Shown: positions 1-8,881, counted from the stretch's first letter. The stretch: DNA of 64,000 bases from Paenalicyclobacillus cellulosilyticus (GCF_014647315.1 NZ_BMOY01000008.1:1-64000); one strand, 5' to 3'. The notes: a model not told the origin generated them from the sequence alone. Numbers and translations: made by a program.

Positions 1-1
1 A

Positions 2-808
2 CGACCACCAAGATGGCGGAATGTCGGTACAACTCTCACGCCAATGGCGGTGAGAAATTCACCGCCAAACAGCGTGAGCGGCTACACCATGCACGCCGCG
101 GGCGGCATCGGGATCGCGGCACCGCAGGTGGGCGTCCCTCTGCAGGTAGCGGTGGTCGACATCGGTTGGGAGAGGTGGGAACTTGTCAATCCGGAACTGG
201 TGGCGGCGGACGGCGAACAGGAGAGCCGTGAAGGATGCCTCAGCATCCCCAGCGTGCGCCTGACGGTGCGGCGGCCGGCACGAGTGACCGTGCGGGCGAA
301 AGACCGCCGCGGCGTGGAACAGTTGATCGTGGCGGAAGGTGCTCTGGCGCGCGTGGTCTGCCACGAGCTGGATCACCTGCGCGGCGTGCTGATGGTGGAC
401 CTGCTCAGCGAGGATGAATGGTGGCAGCAGCTGATGGGCGAGCTGCTCGCCGCGGCACAAACACTCGACACGGCGGCAGAGCAAAACGGGCAGACCGAGG
501 ACAGCGATGGCGCGATGGCAGAAGAGATGCGGGTGGATGGCGAGATCGCCAAGGCTGAAGCAGGAGGGGGGAGGAAAACGCCGGACGCAGAAAACGCGGA
601 CAAGGCCGAGCAGCGTTTGCTCCCTGTGGACGATCCCGATTGGCGCGCGGCGCTCGACCTGCTGGCGGACGCGGCGTGGAAGCTGACCCTGGCCGCCGAG
701 TGGCTGAACGAGTGGGCGGACAGGCCCAAGGTCGCCCAAGCGCAGGCGCGGATTGCGGAAGCAGCGGCGATGGCCGAAGCCGCGCACAAGGTGTTGTCCA
801 TCGATTGA
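2..808 (+). CDS. def: peptide deformylase, 5'-truncated, with C-terminal extension
   Basis: Removes the formyl group from nascent N-formylmethionine in the cytoplasm. All three deformylase motifs are present: GIGIAAPQ (codons starting near 104), EGCLS (near 230) and the metal site HELDH (near 362). The frame is open to the window edge, with only about 34 codons before motif 1 where the family usually has about 45, so the true start is probably outside the window. The residues just before motif 1 do not look like a deformylase N-terminus. The +1 frame reads FTAKQRERLHH there, so a frameshift near 92-96 is possible. After the catalytic domain comes a tail of about 120 residues, rich in Ala, Glu and Asp, not part of the standard fold. 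ATG 44 has no ribosome binding site. Confidence 0.75.
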   Translation, partial: RPPRWRNVGTTLTPMAVRNSPPNSVSGYTMHAAGGIGIAAPQVGVPLQVAVVDIGWERWELVNPELVAADGEQESREGCLSIPSVRLTVRRPARVTVRAKDRRGVEQLIVAEGALARVVCHELDHLRGVLMVDLLSEDEWWQQLMGELLAAAQTLDTAAEQNGQTEDSDGAMAEEMRVDGEIAKAEAGGGRKTPDAENADKAEQRLLPVDDPDWRAALDLLADAAWKLTLAAEWLNEWADRPKVAQAQARIAEAAAMAEAAHKVLSID

Positions 809-829
809 AGATCCAGTTGTTCCACGATG

Positions 830-838
830 TGGTACAAT
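830..838 (+). promoter_or_regulatory. extended -10 promoter candidate
   Basis: TGGTACAAT is an extended -10 (TG, one base, TACAAT) lying just after the deformylase stop. No good -35 is visible at 17 bp. A start near 845 would produce the hairpin-rich transcript described for 845-1150. Pattern only. Confidence 0.35.
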
Positions 839-950
839 CAGAGTTGGCCCATCAACCAGATGGCCAGCGTGTTGTCGTAAGGTGACACCCCCTCGGTTGC
901 CGTGGGACGGTGCGGCGTCTCCTGCCGGGGGACCGAGGGGGTGAGAGTTG

Positions 951-1043
951 ATGCGGTGGTTCCGTATTCGCGTGATGCTCGTACCGACAGGCCATGCGTT
1001 GCTGCCGTGGTTCGTGCGTGTAGAGCTCACCATAAAGAAGTGA
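951..1043 (+). CDS. possible 30-residue small protein
   Basis: Short ORF starting ATG at 951 and ending TGA at 1043, too short for usual gene callers. A purine-rich stretch GAGGGGGTGAGAG lies about 4-15 bases upstream and would serve as ribosome binding site. That stretch is also the 3' arm of a perfect 11-bp stem (887-942), so translation could be structurally controlled. The peptide begins MRWFRIRVMLVP, has a mildly hydrophobic centre and ends VELTIKK. No family is recognised and coding status is uncertain. It could be a leader peptide, a small membrane-active peptide or chance. Confidence 0.25.
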   Translation: MRWFRIRVMLVPTGHALLPWFVRVELTIKK

Positions 1044-1121
1044 CGACCGGCTCTCAGCCAACCGGTCGCCATGAACGAGTCACCAATCAACTCCGACAGA
1101 ATGCTGCACCGTCCGTCGTGG

Positions 1122-1150
1122 CCCTGCCAGTCAGCCTCTGGCAGGGTCTC
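1122..1150 (+). terminator. terminator-like hairpin
   Basis: Nine-bp perfect stem CCCTGCCAG / CTGGCAGGG (1122-1130 with 1138-1146), 7-nt loop, followed by the moderately T-rich TCTCACTTTCATT. It could end plus-strand transcripts from the deformylase or from the candidate RNA. The T-tract is imperfect. Confidence 0.4.
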
Positions 1151-1315
1151 ACTTTCATTATAACCAACGCGTGTTCAGATCAACAACAGTGTGGATCAGG
1201 TGTACCAGGTGAAATGTTTGGACTGGGCCGCCCGTTGATTCGAGACATGAGATCAAGCGCCAGCTGAGGTCTTGACGTGAAACACACCTTTTTGCGCGAG
1301 ACCTGTCACTGGTGT

Positions 1316-2185
1316 TCACCCGTTGACGATCTCGCCTCCGTTGACGTGCAGCACCTGACCGGTCATGTACGCGGAGTCGCGCGACGCCAAAAACACGTAG
1401 CTTGGCGCCAGCTCCATCGGCTGGGCGGCGCGCTGCATGGGCGTCGTCGTGCCAAACGTCGCCACCTGGTCGGCCGGAAAGCTCGCCGGGATGAGCGGCG
1501 TCCACACCGGGCCCGGCGCGATCGCGTTGACGCGAATGCCCCGCCCTACGAGCGACAGCGCCAGCGACCGGGTGAATGCGACGATGGCCCCTTTCGTGCT
1601 CGCATAGTCGATGAGGACCGGGTTCCCCTTGTACGCCGTCACCGACGTGGTGTTGATGATGGCGGCGCCGGGTTGCATGTGCGGCAGGGCGGCCTTGGTC
1701 ATGTAAAAGTACGAGAAGATGTTCGTCCGGAACGTTCGCTCGAGCTGTTGGGCGCTGATGTATTCAATCCCGTTTTGCGGGTGCTGCTCGGCTGCGTTGT
1801 TGACGAGCACGTCGAGGCGCCCCAGCCGCCCTACCGCCTCGGCCACGGCTCGCTGGCAAAAAGCCTCGTCCCCGATATCGCCGGCGATGGTCAGGCACCG
1901 CCGCCCCAACCGCTCGACGCGAGCCTTCGTCTCCTCCGCATCCTCATGCTCGTCGAGATACAAGATCGTGACATCTGCCCCCTCTTGTGCGAACGCGATG
2001 GCAACCGCGCGCCCGATGCCGCTGTCGCCCCCCGTGATGACGGCGGCCTTGCCGGCCAACTTGCCGGCCGGCTTGTACTGCGGGTCTTCCGCCAGCGGCC
2101 GTGGCGTCATCTGCGCCTCGATGCCCGGCTGGCGCGCCTGGTGTTGCGGCGGGAAGGCGGGTTTTGCCGTTTGCGTGTGAGTCAT
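1316..2185 (-). CDS. SDR family oxidoreductase (YdaD/YhxD-like, glucose/ribitol dehydrogenase type)
   Basis: Cytoplasmic NAD(P)-dependent short-chain dehydrogenase of 289 residues. The Rossmann motif TGGDSGIG is at about residues 51-58, NNAA at 129-132 and the catalytic Ser/Tyr/Lys at S181, Y194 and K198 (YASTK). The N-terminal extension of about 45 residues before the fold (QTAKPAFPPQHQARQPG) is typical of the YdaD/YhxD general-stress subgroup. Start 2185 is chosen because AAAGGAGG lies 7 nt upstream; the frame continues upstream without support. Substrate is unknown. The gene stands alone, convergent with the deformylase and divergent from the CRISPR region. Confidence 0.88.
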   Translation of the reverse strand: MTHTQTAKPAFPPQHQARQPGIEAQMTPRPLAEDPQYKPAGKLAGKAAVITGGDSGIGRAVAIAFAQEGADVTILYLDEHEDAEETKARVERLGRRCLTIAGDIGDEAFCQRAVAEAVGRLGRLDVLVNNAAEQHPQNGIEYISAQQLERTFRTNIFSYFYMTKAALPHMQPGAAIINTTSVTAYKGNPVLIDYASTKGAIVAFTRSLALSLVGRGIRVNAIAPGPVWTPLIPASFPADQVATFGTTTPMQRAAQPMELAPSYVFLASRDSAYMTGQVLHVNGGEIVNG

Positions 2186-2334
2186 GAGGTTGCCTCCTTT
2201 GTCAAAAGAGCGCCGGCACAGGCGGGTCTGCTGATGACCACCTGCTGGCCTCCACATCCCTCTGATGGCCTCCACTTCCCTGCGGCCACCTTGGTTCGGT
2301 GCAGCCCATGCATGCACAATTTGATTGTGCTTCA

Positions 2335-2364
2335 GCCATACTCCCACCATGCGTGACACGTCAA
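2335..2364 (-). promoter_or_regulatory. candidate promoter for the SDR gene
   Basis: Minus strand reads TTGACG (2359-2364), an 18-bp spacer and TATGGC (2335-2340), about 150 bp upstream of the SDR start. The -10 is only 4/6. A palindrome and direct repeats abut its upstream side. Confidence 0.35.
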
Positions 2365-2365
2365 C

Positions 2366-2403
2366 CATACGTCGTATGAAGGGATATGCTTCGTATGAAG
2401 GGA
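2366..2403. repeat. palindrome plus 13-bp direct repeats (operator-like)
   Basis: CATACG-T-CGTATG (2366-2378) is a perfect 6-bp inverted repeat. It overlaps the first of two direct copies of TCGTATGAAGGGA (2372-2384 and 2391-2403, period 19 bp). It lies immediately upstream of the SDR promoter candidate, so it may be a regulator binding site. The regulator is unknown. Confidence 0.4.
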
Positions 2404-2520
2404 ACGCGTATGACCGAAACGGATCGCGAAGTCACGCGAACCCTGAGTGATGGCCAAACCCCGGGGGTTTCGCGGAATGCTGGAAATACGCGAGATGTCT
2501 GGATTTTTTCCCGAAGAGGG

Positions 2521-2529
2521 TGCTACAAT
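2521..2529 (+). promoter_or_regulatory. extended -10 in the CRISPR leader
   Basis: TGCTACAAT (TG, one base, TACAAT) lies about 95 bp upstream of the first CRISPR repeat on the strand whose repeats end in ATTGAAGC. This is where a pre-crRNA promoter would be expected. No convincing -35 is visible. Confidence 0.4.
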
Positions 2530-2623
2530 GAGAGCGTCTGCAACGGAAATCGTACTGGTGTTGTCCAGGGGTTCGCGGAAAAAGGCTGGAAAAGCACGTC
2601 AGGCCTGGGCTGGATTCGGTGGA

Positions 2624-2883
2624 GTTGCTCCGCGGAGAACATCCGCGGCCCCATTGAAGCGGCCGACACAAAAAGAGCCTCCCCAACCGGAGAGGCAACG
2701 TTGCTCCGCGGAGAACATCCGCGGCCCCATTGAAGCGCGTTATCGGGTTTGACGCCATTATCAACGGGGTAAGTTGCTCCGCGGAGAACATCCGCGGCCC
2801 CATTGAAGCGCGGACCTTGATGCGCTGGCAAGCGAGATTGAGGAAGTTGATCCGCGGAGAAAATCCGCGGCCCCATTGAAGCG
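2624..2883 (+). CRISPR. small CRISPR array, 4 repeats and 3 spacers, no cas genes in the window
   Basis: Repeats of 37-38 nt at 2624-2661, 2700-2737, 2773-2810 and 2846-2883 begin GTTGCTCCGCGG and end CCCCATTGAAGCG. The first three are identical. The fourth has two substitutions (GTTGATCC, GAGAAAAT), as expected for the leader-distal end. Spacers are 38, 35 and 35 nt with unrelated sequences. The repeat carries two CCGCGG blocks separated by AGAACAT that can pair as a stem, and an ATTGAAGC-type 3' tag. The leader is probably upstream (2404-2623). A fragment TGTCCGCGGCCCA at 2897-2909 resembles the repeat interior. No cas gene is within the window, so the subtype cannot be assigned. Confidence 0.85.
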
Positions 2884-2997
2884 TAGGCCGAGGACCATGT
2901 CCGCGGCCCACGGCCTCACAGCAAAAGCGGGTGGCGACGCCCCGCACGCCAACGGCCGGTTGCCCGGTCGCCCACCGGTTGCACGCCGGCCGCCCGC

Positions 2998-3738
2998 CTA
3001 CACCTCCAGCACCATCCGCGGCGACAGACGCGGGACGGGCGCGCCGAACGCTTCGCTCGCTTCCCGCAACAACTGATCGACGTCACCGTAGCGGGGATAG
3101 TGGGTCAACACCAGCCGCTTGGCGCCAGCCCGGCGCGCCAGCTCACCTGCCTGCCGCGAGGTGAGATGTCCTGCGCGCAACGCCGCCTCCTCCTGGCCGA
3201 TGAACATGCTCGCCTCGCAGATGAACAGGTCTGCACCGGCCGCAAACGCCTCGAGGGGCGGGCACACCGAAGTGTCGGCGGAGAACACGAACGTCCGGCC
3301 GCCCTGCACCATCTTCACCGCCAGGCAGTACACCGGGTGAACCGTCTCCGCGAACGACACGTCCATCCCGGCAATGGACAGCTTGCTGCCGGCGTCAATC
3401 CGTTCCACGCGCAACAACGGCTCTGCGCGCAATTGCTCGGTCAATTCCGGCGACCCTTCCGGCAAATACACCGGGATGGGCTCCGTGCGCAGGCCGCGCG
3501 TGCGCGCCATCAAGGCGGCGTAGCTCAACACGCCCAAATCAGCGATGTGGTCAAAGTGGTGGTGCGTGATGATGACCGCCGCCAAATCGGCCACCTGACA
3601 CACGTACTGCAGTTGCGCCAGCACGCCCGATCCGCAGTCCACCAGCACCTTCCCTTCAGTTGTTTCCACCAGGTATCCGGTCGTCGCCTCACCGGGCGCC
3701 GGGAATGTGCCCCAGTAGCCAAGGGCATGGATCTTCAC
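2998..3738 (-). CDS. MBL-fold metallo-hydrolase (YhfI-like)
   Basis: Metallo-beta-lactamase fold protein of 246 residues with the metal motif HxHxDH (H59, H61, D63, H64 in THHHFDH). Further metal ligands are plausible at H124 (ETVHP), D155 (FSADTS) and H215 (LTHYPRY). This layout fits the RNase Z-like YhfI subgroup of hydrolases or phosphodiesterases; the substrate is not known. The start is GTG at 3738 with GGGAGGGATG upstream. It lies 33 bp downstream of the helD-like gene on the same strand, so co-transcription is likely. Confidence 0.85.
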   Translation of the reverse strand: MKIHALGYWGTFPAPGEATTGYLVETTEGKVLVDCGSGVLAQLQYVCQVADLAAVIITHHHFDHIADLGVLSYAALMARTRGLRTEPIPVYLPEGSPELTEQLRAEPLLRVERIDAGSKLSIAGMDVSFAETVHPVYCLAVKMVQGGRTFVFSADTSVCPPLEAFAAGADLFICEASMFIGQEEAALRAGHLTSRQAGELARRAGAKRLVLTHYPRYGDVDQLLREASEAFGAPVPRLSPRMVLEV

Positions 3739-3771
3739 GCCGCATCCCTCCCATGTTCATCTCACGTTTCA

Positions 3772-6042
3772 TCACACGCGCACATCCGCCTCGTACAGGT
3801 CGGCCGGCACCTGCGCCAAGAGCGGGCACGGCGCACCTTGCCACTCGTACAGCCGCAACCGGTGCAGGGCTCGCGTGCACGCCGTGTACAGCAGCCGCCG
3901 TTCCGCTTCTTCCTGGTAGTCGGACGCATCCGCCACCAGCACTGCGTCAAACTCCAGGCCTTTCGCCAAGTACACCGGCACCAACACCACCCCGGCGTGA
4001 AACGCCGCATCCTCCGCCGTCAGCCGCCGTAACCCGGGCAACGCGGCCGCCAGGGCATCGTACAAGCCGGCGCAACCGGCATCCGTGCGCATCACCACCG
4101 CAATCGCCCGCATCCCGTCGCCCTGCAGGTGCGCTACCTCATCCGCCAGCGCACGCACGAGCGCATCCTCGTCCGCCACCCGGACGAGCCGCGGCTTCTC
4201 GCCGCCGCGGCGCACCGGATCGATCTCGCGGCCGCCCGGCAGGATGTGCCTGGCGAACTCGACAATCTCCTGCGTCGAACGGTAGCTCCTGCGCAGGTGC
4301 AGAGTGGTATGGCTGGTGCCGGTGAACACCTGGCCGATGTCGTTCAGCCAATCGGCCGTGACCAACGGATGGATAGCCTGGCGCGGATCGCCAAGGAAGG
4401 TGAAGCGGGCGCGCGGGAACATCCGCCGCAGCACCTCCGCGTGCAGGCGGGTATAATCCTGCGCCTCGTCCACCAGCACGTGCAGGATGCGGTTGTTCAC
4501 CGCCGTCCCGTGCAAACGCGCCGACAGGTACAACAGCGGCGCCACGTCTTCAAACGGCACGCGCCCGGCACGGATGGCCGCCAGCGTCTGTGCGCGCACC
4601 GCCTCCGCCCGCTCCGGCGCCACGCCTGCCTCCGCCGCCAGCGGCGCCAGAATGCCTGCCTGGGCGTACATCTGCTCGTACAGACGCGGGCCGAGCGAGA
4701 CGAACATCCGCCTGACCTCGAGGCGGATGCGCCGGAAGTGGCGACTGACCACCTCCTCGGCCTCACGGCGGATCTCCTCATCGCTCCCGGCGTACTGGCC
4801 ACGCTGCAGCCGCCGCTCGTATTGGCGGCGCTTTTGCTCTTCCAGGCGCGCCAGTTTCTCTTGCACCGCCTCGCGCAGCTTGGCCATCCGGTGATGGATG
4901 GGCAAATGCGCCAACTTGCCGTAGAACCACTGCGCAAGCTCCGCCGCCGACACCACGGTGGAACCTTGGTACACCACGTTGGCAAAAGGCATCCCGGCTT
5001 GTTCGCACGCCGTCACCCAAGCGTCGAGCAGAGACAGGTACGCGGGTGAAAACTTCATGCGGATGCCGTCCAACCGCGTCGCGTACGCCTCGTCCCGCCG
5101 GCCGGCCAACAGGTACTCGAGGTGGTGCGCCATGTCTTCCACCTCGAGCCCTCCGCCCAGGCGCTGCACCGCGTATTCGTGAAACGTCATTTGCTGCACG
5201 TTCTCCTCGCCCAACTCCGGCAGCACGTTGGAGATGTAATCGTGCAGGATGCGGTTGGGGGCAAACAACATGACGTTCTGGGACGTCAGGCTTCGCCGGT
5301 GCCGGTACAGCAAGTACGCAATCCGCTGCAGGGCAATGGACGTCTTCCCGCTGCCGGCCGGACCCTCGACCACCAGTACGTCGTGCGCGTCGTCGCGGAT
5401 GGCCTGGTTCTGTTCGCGCTGGATGCTGGCCACAATGCTCGACATCTTCTCATCCACGTTGCGGCCCAGCATCCACTGCAGGATGTCGTCGCCGATGCCG
5501 ACGTCGCTGTCGAACATCCACTCAATGCGGCCGTCGGTGATCTTGTACTGCCGCTTGCGCACCAATTCGCCACGCACCGGCCCGGCCGGACCCGCGAACT
5601 CGGCCGGGCCGATGCCGTAGTCGTAGTACATGCTCGCAATGGGCGCCCGCCAGTCGTAGATGAGCCGCTCGCCGGTCTCCTCCGCGGTGAGCGACGAGAT
5701 GCCGATGTAGACAGGCTCCGCAGCGGTGTCTCCCTCGAACCGAAAGTCGATGCGGGCGAAATACGGCGAATGCAGCATCCGCTCCAAGCGGCGCAGGAGG
5801 TCCCCCAATATCCGGTAATCCCGTTCGCGATCCGCCAGCTGCACGACGTGCTGTGCCATCTCGACAACCTCGTCGAACTCCGCCGCCGCGTGCGGGGCTT
5901 CCTCCCACATCTCGCGCCGATCCGAGACAATCGCCTTGGCCCGCTGTTCCCGGCTCGCCAAAAGCGCGTCCCGCTGCCGGCGCAACTCCGCCATGACCTT
6001 CGCCAGTCGTGCTCGCTCCTCGTGCCACTCCCGTTCGTCCAT
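3772..6042 (-). CDS. helD: HelD-like UvrD-family helicase (RNA polymerase recycling factor)
   Basis: Superfamily 1 ATPase of 756 residues, near B. subtilis HelD in length. HelD binds RNA polymerase and releases it from nucleic acid. The N-terminal 60-90 residues are charged and likely a coiled coil, matching the HelD arm inserted into the polymerase. YDWRAPIASMYYDY (about 129-142) is a HelD hallmark, Walker A is GPAGSGKTS (about 227-235) and VDEAQDY is Walker B. Start 6042 is chosen for the AGAAGGTG site and similarity of MDEREWHEERARL to family N-termini; upstream codons look non-coding. The assignment to HelD rather than another UvrD/Rep helicase is strong. Confidence 0.9.
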   Translation of the reverse strand: MDEREWHEERARLAKVMAELRRQRDALLASREQRAKAIVSDRREMWEEAPHAAAEFDEVVEMAQHVVQLADRERDYRILGDLLRRLERMLHSPYFARIDFRFEGDTAAEPVYIGISSLTAEETGERLIYDWRAPIASMYYDYGIGPAEFAGPAGPVRGELVRKRQYKITDGRIEWMFDSDVGIGDDILQWMLGRNVDEKMSSIVASIQREQNQAIRDDAHDVLVVEGPAGSGKTSIALQRIAYLLYRHRRSLTSQNVMLFAPNRILHDYISNVLPELGEENVQQMTFHEYAVQRLGGGLEVEDMAHHLEYLLAGRRDEAYATRLDGIRMKFSPAYLSLLDAWVTACEQAGMPFANVVYQGSTVVSAAELAQWFYGKLAHLPIHHRMAKLREAVQEKLARLEEQKRRQYERRLQRGQYAGSDEEIRREAEEVVSRHFRRIRLEVRRMFVSLGPRLYEQMYAQAGILAPLAAEAGVAPERAEAVRAQTLAAIRAGRVPFEDVAPLLYLSARLHGTAVNNRILHVLVDEAQDYTRLHAEVLRRMFPRARFTFLGDPRQAIHPLVTADWLNDIGQVFTGTSHTTLHLRRSYRSTQEIVEFARHILPGGREIDPVRRGGEKPRLVRVADEDALVRALADEVAHLQGDGMRAIAVVMRTDAGCAGLYDALAAALPGLRRLTAEDAAFHAGVVLVPVYLAKGLEFDAVLVADASDYQEEAERRLLYTACTRALHRLRLYEWQGAPCPLLAQVPADLYEADVRV

Positions 6043-6139
6043 GACGCACCTTCTTTCAACCGCCGCCCATCCGGATGACGGCGATCCGACAGCCTTCCAA
6101 GCTTTGTTTGGACTGGGTTTGCAGTGTGCTGTCTGCATC

Positions 6140-6168
6140 ATTGTACCGCGCTTGGGTGAAGACATGCA
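6140..6168 (-). promoter_or_regulatory. candidate promoter for the helD-like gene
   Basis: Minus strand TACAAT (6140-6145) with a weak -35 TGCATG (6163-6168) at 17 bp, about 95 bp upstream of the helD start. It is divergent from the promoter at 6252-6280. Confidence 0.35.
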
Positions 6169-6251
6169 TCGTTCGGTTCGCACGGGTTGAACGCAGCCCC
6201 ACCGTCTTCGCACGCGCAACCCTCCTCGACGCACCGAGTGGCTGCGGCCGA

Positions 6252-6280
6252 TGGACGAATCATGCTGCGCGTGTTAGAAT
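6252..6280 (+). promoter_or_regulatory. promoter candidate for the 6.3 kb small RNA
   Basis: TGGACG (6252-6257), 17-bp spacer and TAGAAT (6275-6280) with TG at 6272-6273, an extended -10. A start near 6287 would lead into three hairpins and a terminator. Confidence 0.45.
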
Positions 6281-6286
6281 CATACT

Positions 6287-6440
6287 TGTAAATGGCAGGA
6301 GGGTTTAACCCCTCCTGCGGGATGAGCGACGGCCCCCACGTCTCTGGCCTGGACGGGGGCCATCGTGTTTTCGATACAGGTCACCCCAAACGATGCCATC
6401 GCGCACCTGGCCGAAACGGGTGCGCGTTCTCGTTTTCTTC
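6287..6440 (+). ncRNA. candidate small RNA or leader RNA upstream of the ywmB-like gene
   Basis: The 577 bp between the helD and ywmB-like starts hold no convincing ORF. They contain a compact transcription unit: promoter at 6252-6280, a 9-bp hairpin 6295-6303/6310-6318 (GCAGGAGGG/CCCTCCTGC), a 7-bp hairpin 6331-6337/6355-6361 (GGCCCCC/GGGGGCC) and an 8-bp terminator stem at 6400-6426 with a T-rich tail. CATCGT at 361-366 (6361-6366) can pair with ACGATG at 6390-6395, or its TCG can extend the second hairpin, so two folds compete. It may be an independent RNA of about 150 nt or a riboswitch-like leader. No known family is recognised. Confidence 0.4.
6400..6440 (+). terminator. intrinsic terminator of the candidate RNA
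   Basis: CGCGCACC (6400-6407) pairs with GGTGCGCG (6419-6426) across an 11-nt loop and is followed by TTCTCGTTTTCTTC. This is a reasonable Rho-independent terminator on the plus strand. Confidence 0.55.
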
Positions 6441-6490
6441 CCTGCTCCGCCCGTCCCCGTATAGTTTGCCCGTTTGCCGGCAAAAAAGAT

Positions 6491-6499
6491 TGATAGAAT
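6491..6499 (+). promoter_or_regulatory. extended -10 upstream of the ywmB-like gene
   Basis: TGATAGAAT is an extended -10 (TG, one base, TAGAAT). TTGCCG at 6474-6479 is too close (14 bp) for a good -35. It would give a leader of about 115 nt before ATG 6620. Confidence 0.35.
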
Positions 6500-6511
6500 C
6501 GCCATGCGTGA

Positions 6512-7717
<1,206 letters not shown>

Positions 7718-7726
7718 TCATTGAAT

Positions 7727-7735
7727 TGATATAAT
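7727..7735 (+). promoter_or_regulatory. extended -10 for the zinc exporter gene
   Basis: TGATATAAT is an extended consensus -10 (TG, one base, TATAAT) directly after the ywmB-like stop. It would give a leader of about 33 nt before ATG 7775. Confidence 0.5.
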
Positions 7736-7774
7736 GAAGCCATCACCGTGAGCGTTGACAGGGACGGGAGGAGC

Positions 7775-8827
7775 ATGGGAAGGACACGCCACCCGCGCCA
7801 AGGCGAGCAGGCGCATGCAAACCGTGAGCCGCAAGGCAACGACCGTGTTCAGCCGCATCTGCACGGCCACCCGCATGACCATCCTCACGGCGCGGACGTC
7901 TTCCACACCCACGCGCCGGCCGGGAAGATGCGCCAGGCGTTTTTTATCACTCTCCTGATTCTGGCCGTGGAAGTCACCGGCGGTTGGCTGGCGCACAGCC
8001 TGGCCCTGTGGTCGGACGCCGGGCACGTGCTGACCGATCTCGCCGCCATCGCCCTGGCGTGGTACGCGACGAGCCTTTCGCGCCGGCCGGCCGACCGGCG
8101 GATGACGTTCGGCTATCACCGCTCCGGCATCTTGGCCGCCTTGCTGAACGGCCTTGTCCTGTGGGCCGTGGCGGGAGTGCTCCTGGCGGAGGCGTACCGG
8201 CGCTTGTTGCATCCGCAGCCGGTCCACAGCGCCGTATTGTTCGCCAGTGCGGCCATCGGCCTGGTCCTCAACCTGTATTTGGGCCTTGGCCTGCGTCACC
8301 ATCCGAACCTGAACGTCCAAAGCGCCGTCCTGCACATCCTGGGCGACGCCGCCGCCTCCGCCGGCGTTATCGCAGGCGGCATCGTGATGGCCTGCACCGG
8401 GTGGATGTGGGTCGATCCGCTGCTCACCGTCCTCATCGCCCTGCTCATTGCGTTCGGCGCATGGCGGATCATCAAGCAAACCGTGAGCATCCTCATGGAG
8501 GGCACCCCGCACGGCATCGAAGTGGACCAGGTGGTGCGCACCATCCGCAGCGTAGCCGGCATCCGCGATGTGCACGACGTGCACATCTGGAGCATCACCA
8601 GCGGGCGCAACGCCCTCTCATGCCACATCGTGATCGACGGCGACAAGACCATCCGCGAGAGCCAAGAAATTTTGCGCCGCCTCGAGCACGAACTGGTGCA
8701 TCTTGGCATCGGGCACGTGACCATCCAAACCGAGGATGGCGACCATCCCCACGAAGACTCCCTGTTCTGCTGCGACACGCAAGCCGCCCACGCCGCTTCG
8801 CCGGCCTCGGCACGGCGGCCCGGCTGA
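7775..8827 (+). CDS. czcD: cation diffusion facilitator, Zn2+/Co2+ exporter (CzcD-like)
   Basis: Inner-membrane proton-coupled metal exporter of 350 residues. A His-rich cytoplasmic N-terminus (HLHGHPHDHPHG) precedes six predicted membrane segments. The transport-site motifs are HSLALWSDAGHVLTD in TM1-2 and HILGDAAAS in TM5. The C-terminal metallochaperone-like domain contains VHDVHIWSI and ends with HPHEDSLFCCD. Length and motifs fit the CzcD/ZitB branch. Start 7775 is chosen for GGGAGGAG upstream; GTG 7748 is less likely. Its own promoter lies at 7727-7735. Confidence 0.92.
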   Translation: MGRTRHPRQGEQAHANREPQGNDRVQPHLHGHPHDHPHGADVFHTHAPAGKMRQAFFITLLILAVEVTGGWLAHSLALWSDAGHVLTDLAAIALAWYATSLSRRPADRRMTFGYHRSGILAALLNGLVLWAVAGVLLAEAYRRLLHPQPVHSAVLFASAAIGLVLNLYLGLGLRHHPNLNVQSAVLHILGDAAASAGVIAGGIVMACTGWMWVDPLLTVLIALLIAFGAWRIIKQTVSILMEGTPHGIEVDQVVRTIRSVAGIRDVHDVHIWSITSGRNALSCHIVIDGDKTIRESQEILRRLEHELVHLGIGHVTIQTEDGDHPHEDSLFCCDTQAAHAASPASARRPG

Positions 8828-8881
8828 CCGCGGACCAGATAACCCGGGCCCGGACGACCGCAACCCGCATACCCGGGGTGT

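Larger units (their letters stand above)
845..1150 (+). ncRNA. candidate structured transcript in the deformylase-SDR gap
   Basis: The 507 bp between the deformylase stop (808) and the convergent SDR stop (1316) hold no large gene. They contain a perfect 11-bp stem pairing 887-897 (ACCCCCTCGGT) with 932-942 (ACCGAGGGGGT), a 7-bp stem 1044-1050/1062-1068 and a 9-bp terminator-like stem 1122-1130/1138-1146. An extended -10 lies upstream at 830. I do not recognise an RNA family: no RNase P, SRP or tmRNA signature was found. A 30-codon ORF starts at 951, and its ribosome binding site lies in the right arm of the 11-bp stem. From 1150 to 1316 I see nothing. Confidence 0.35.
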
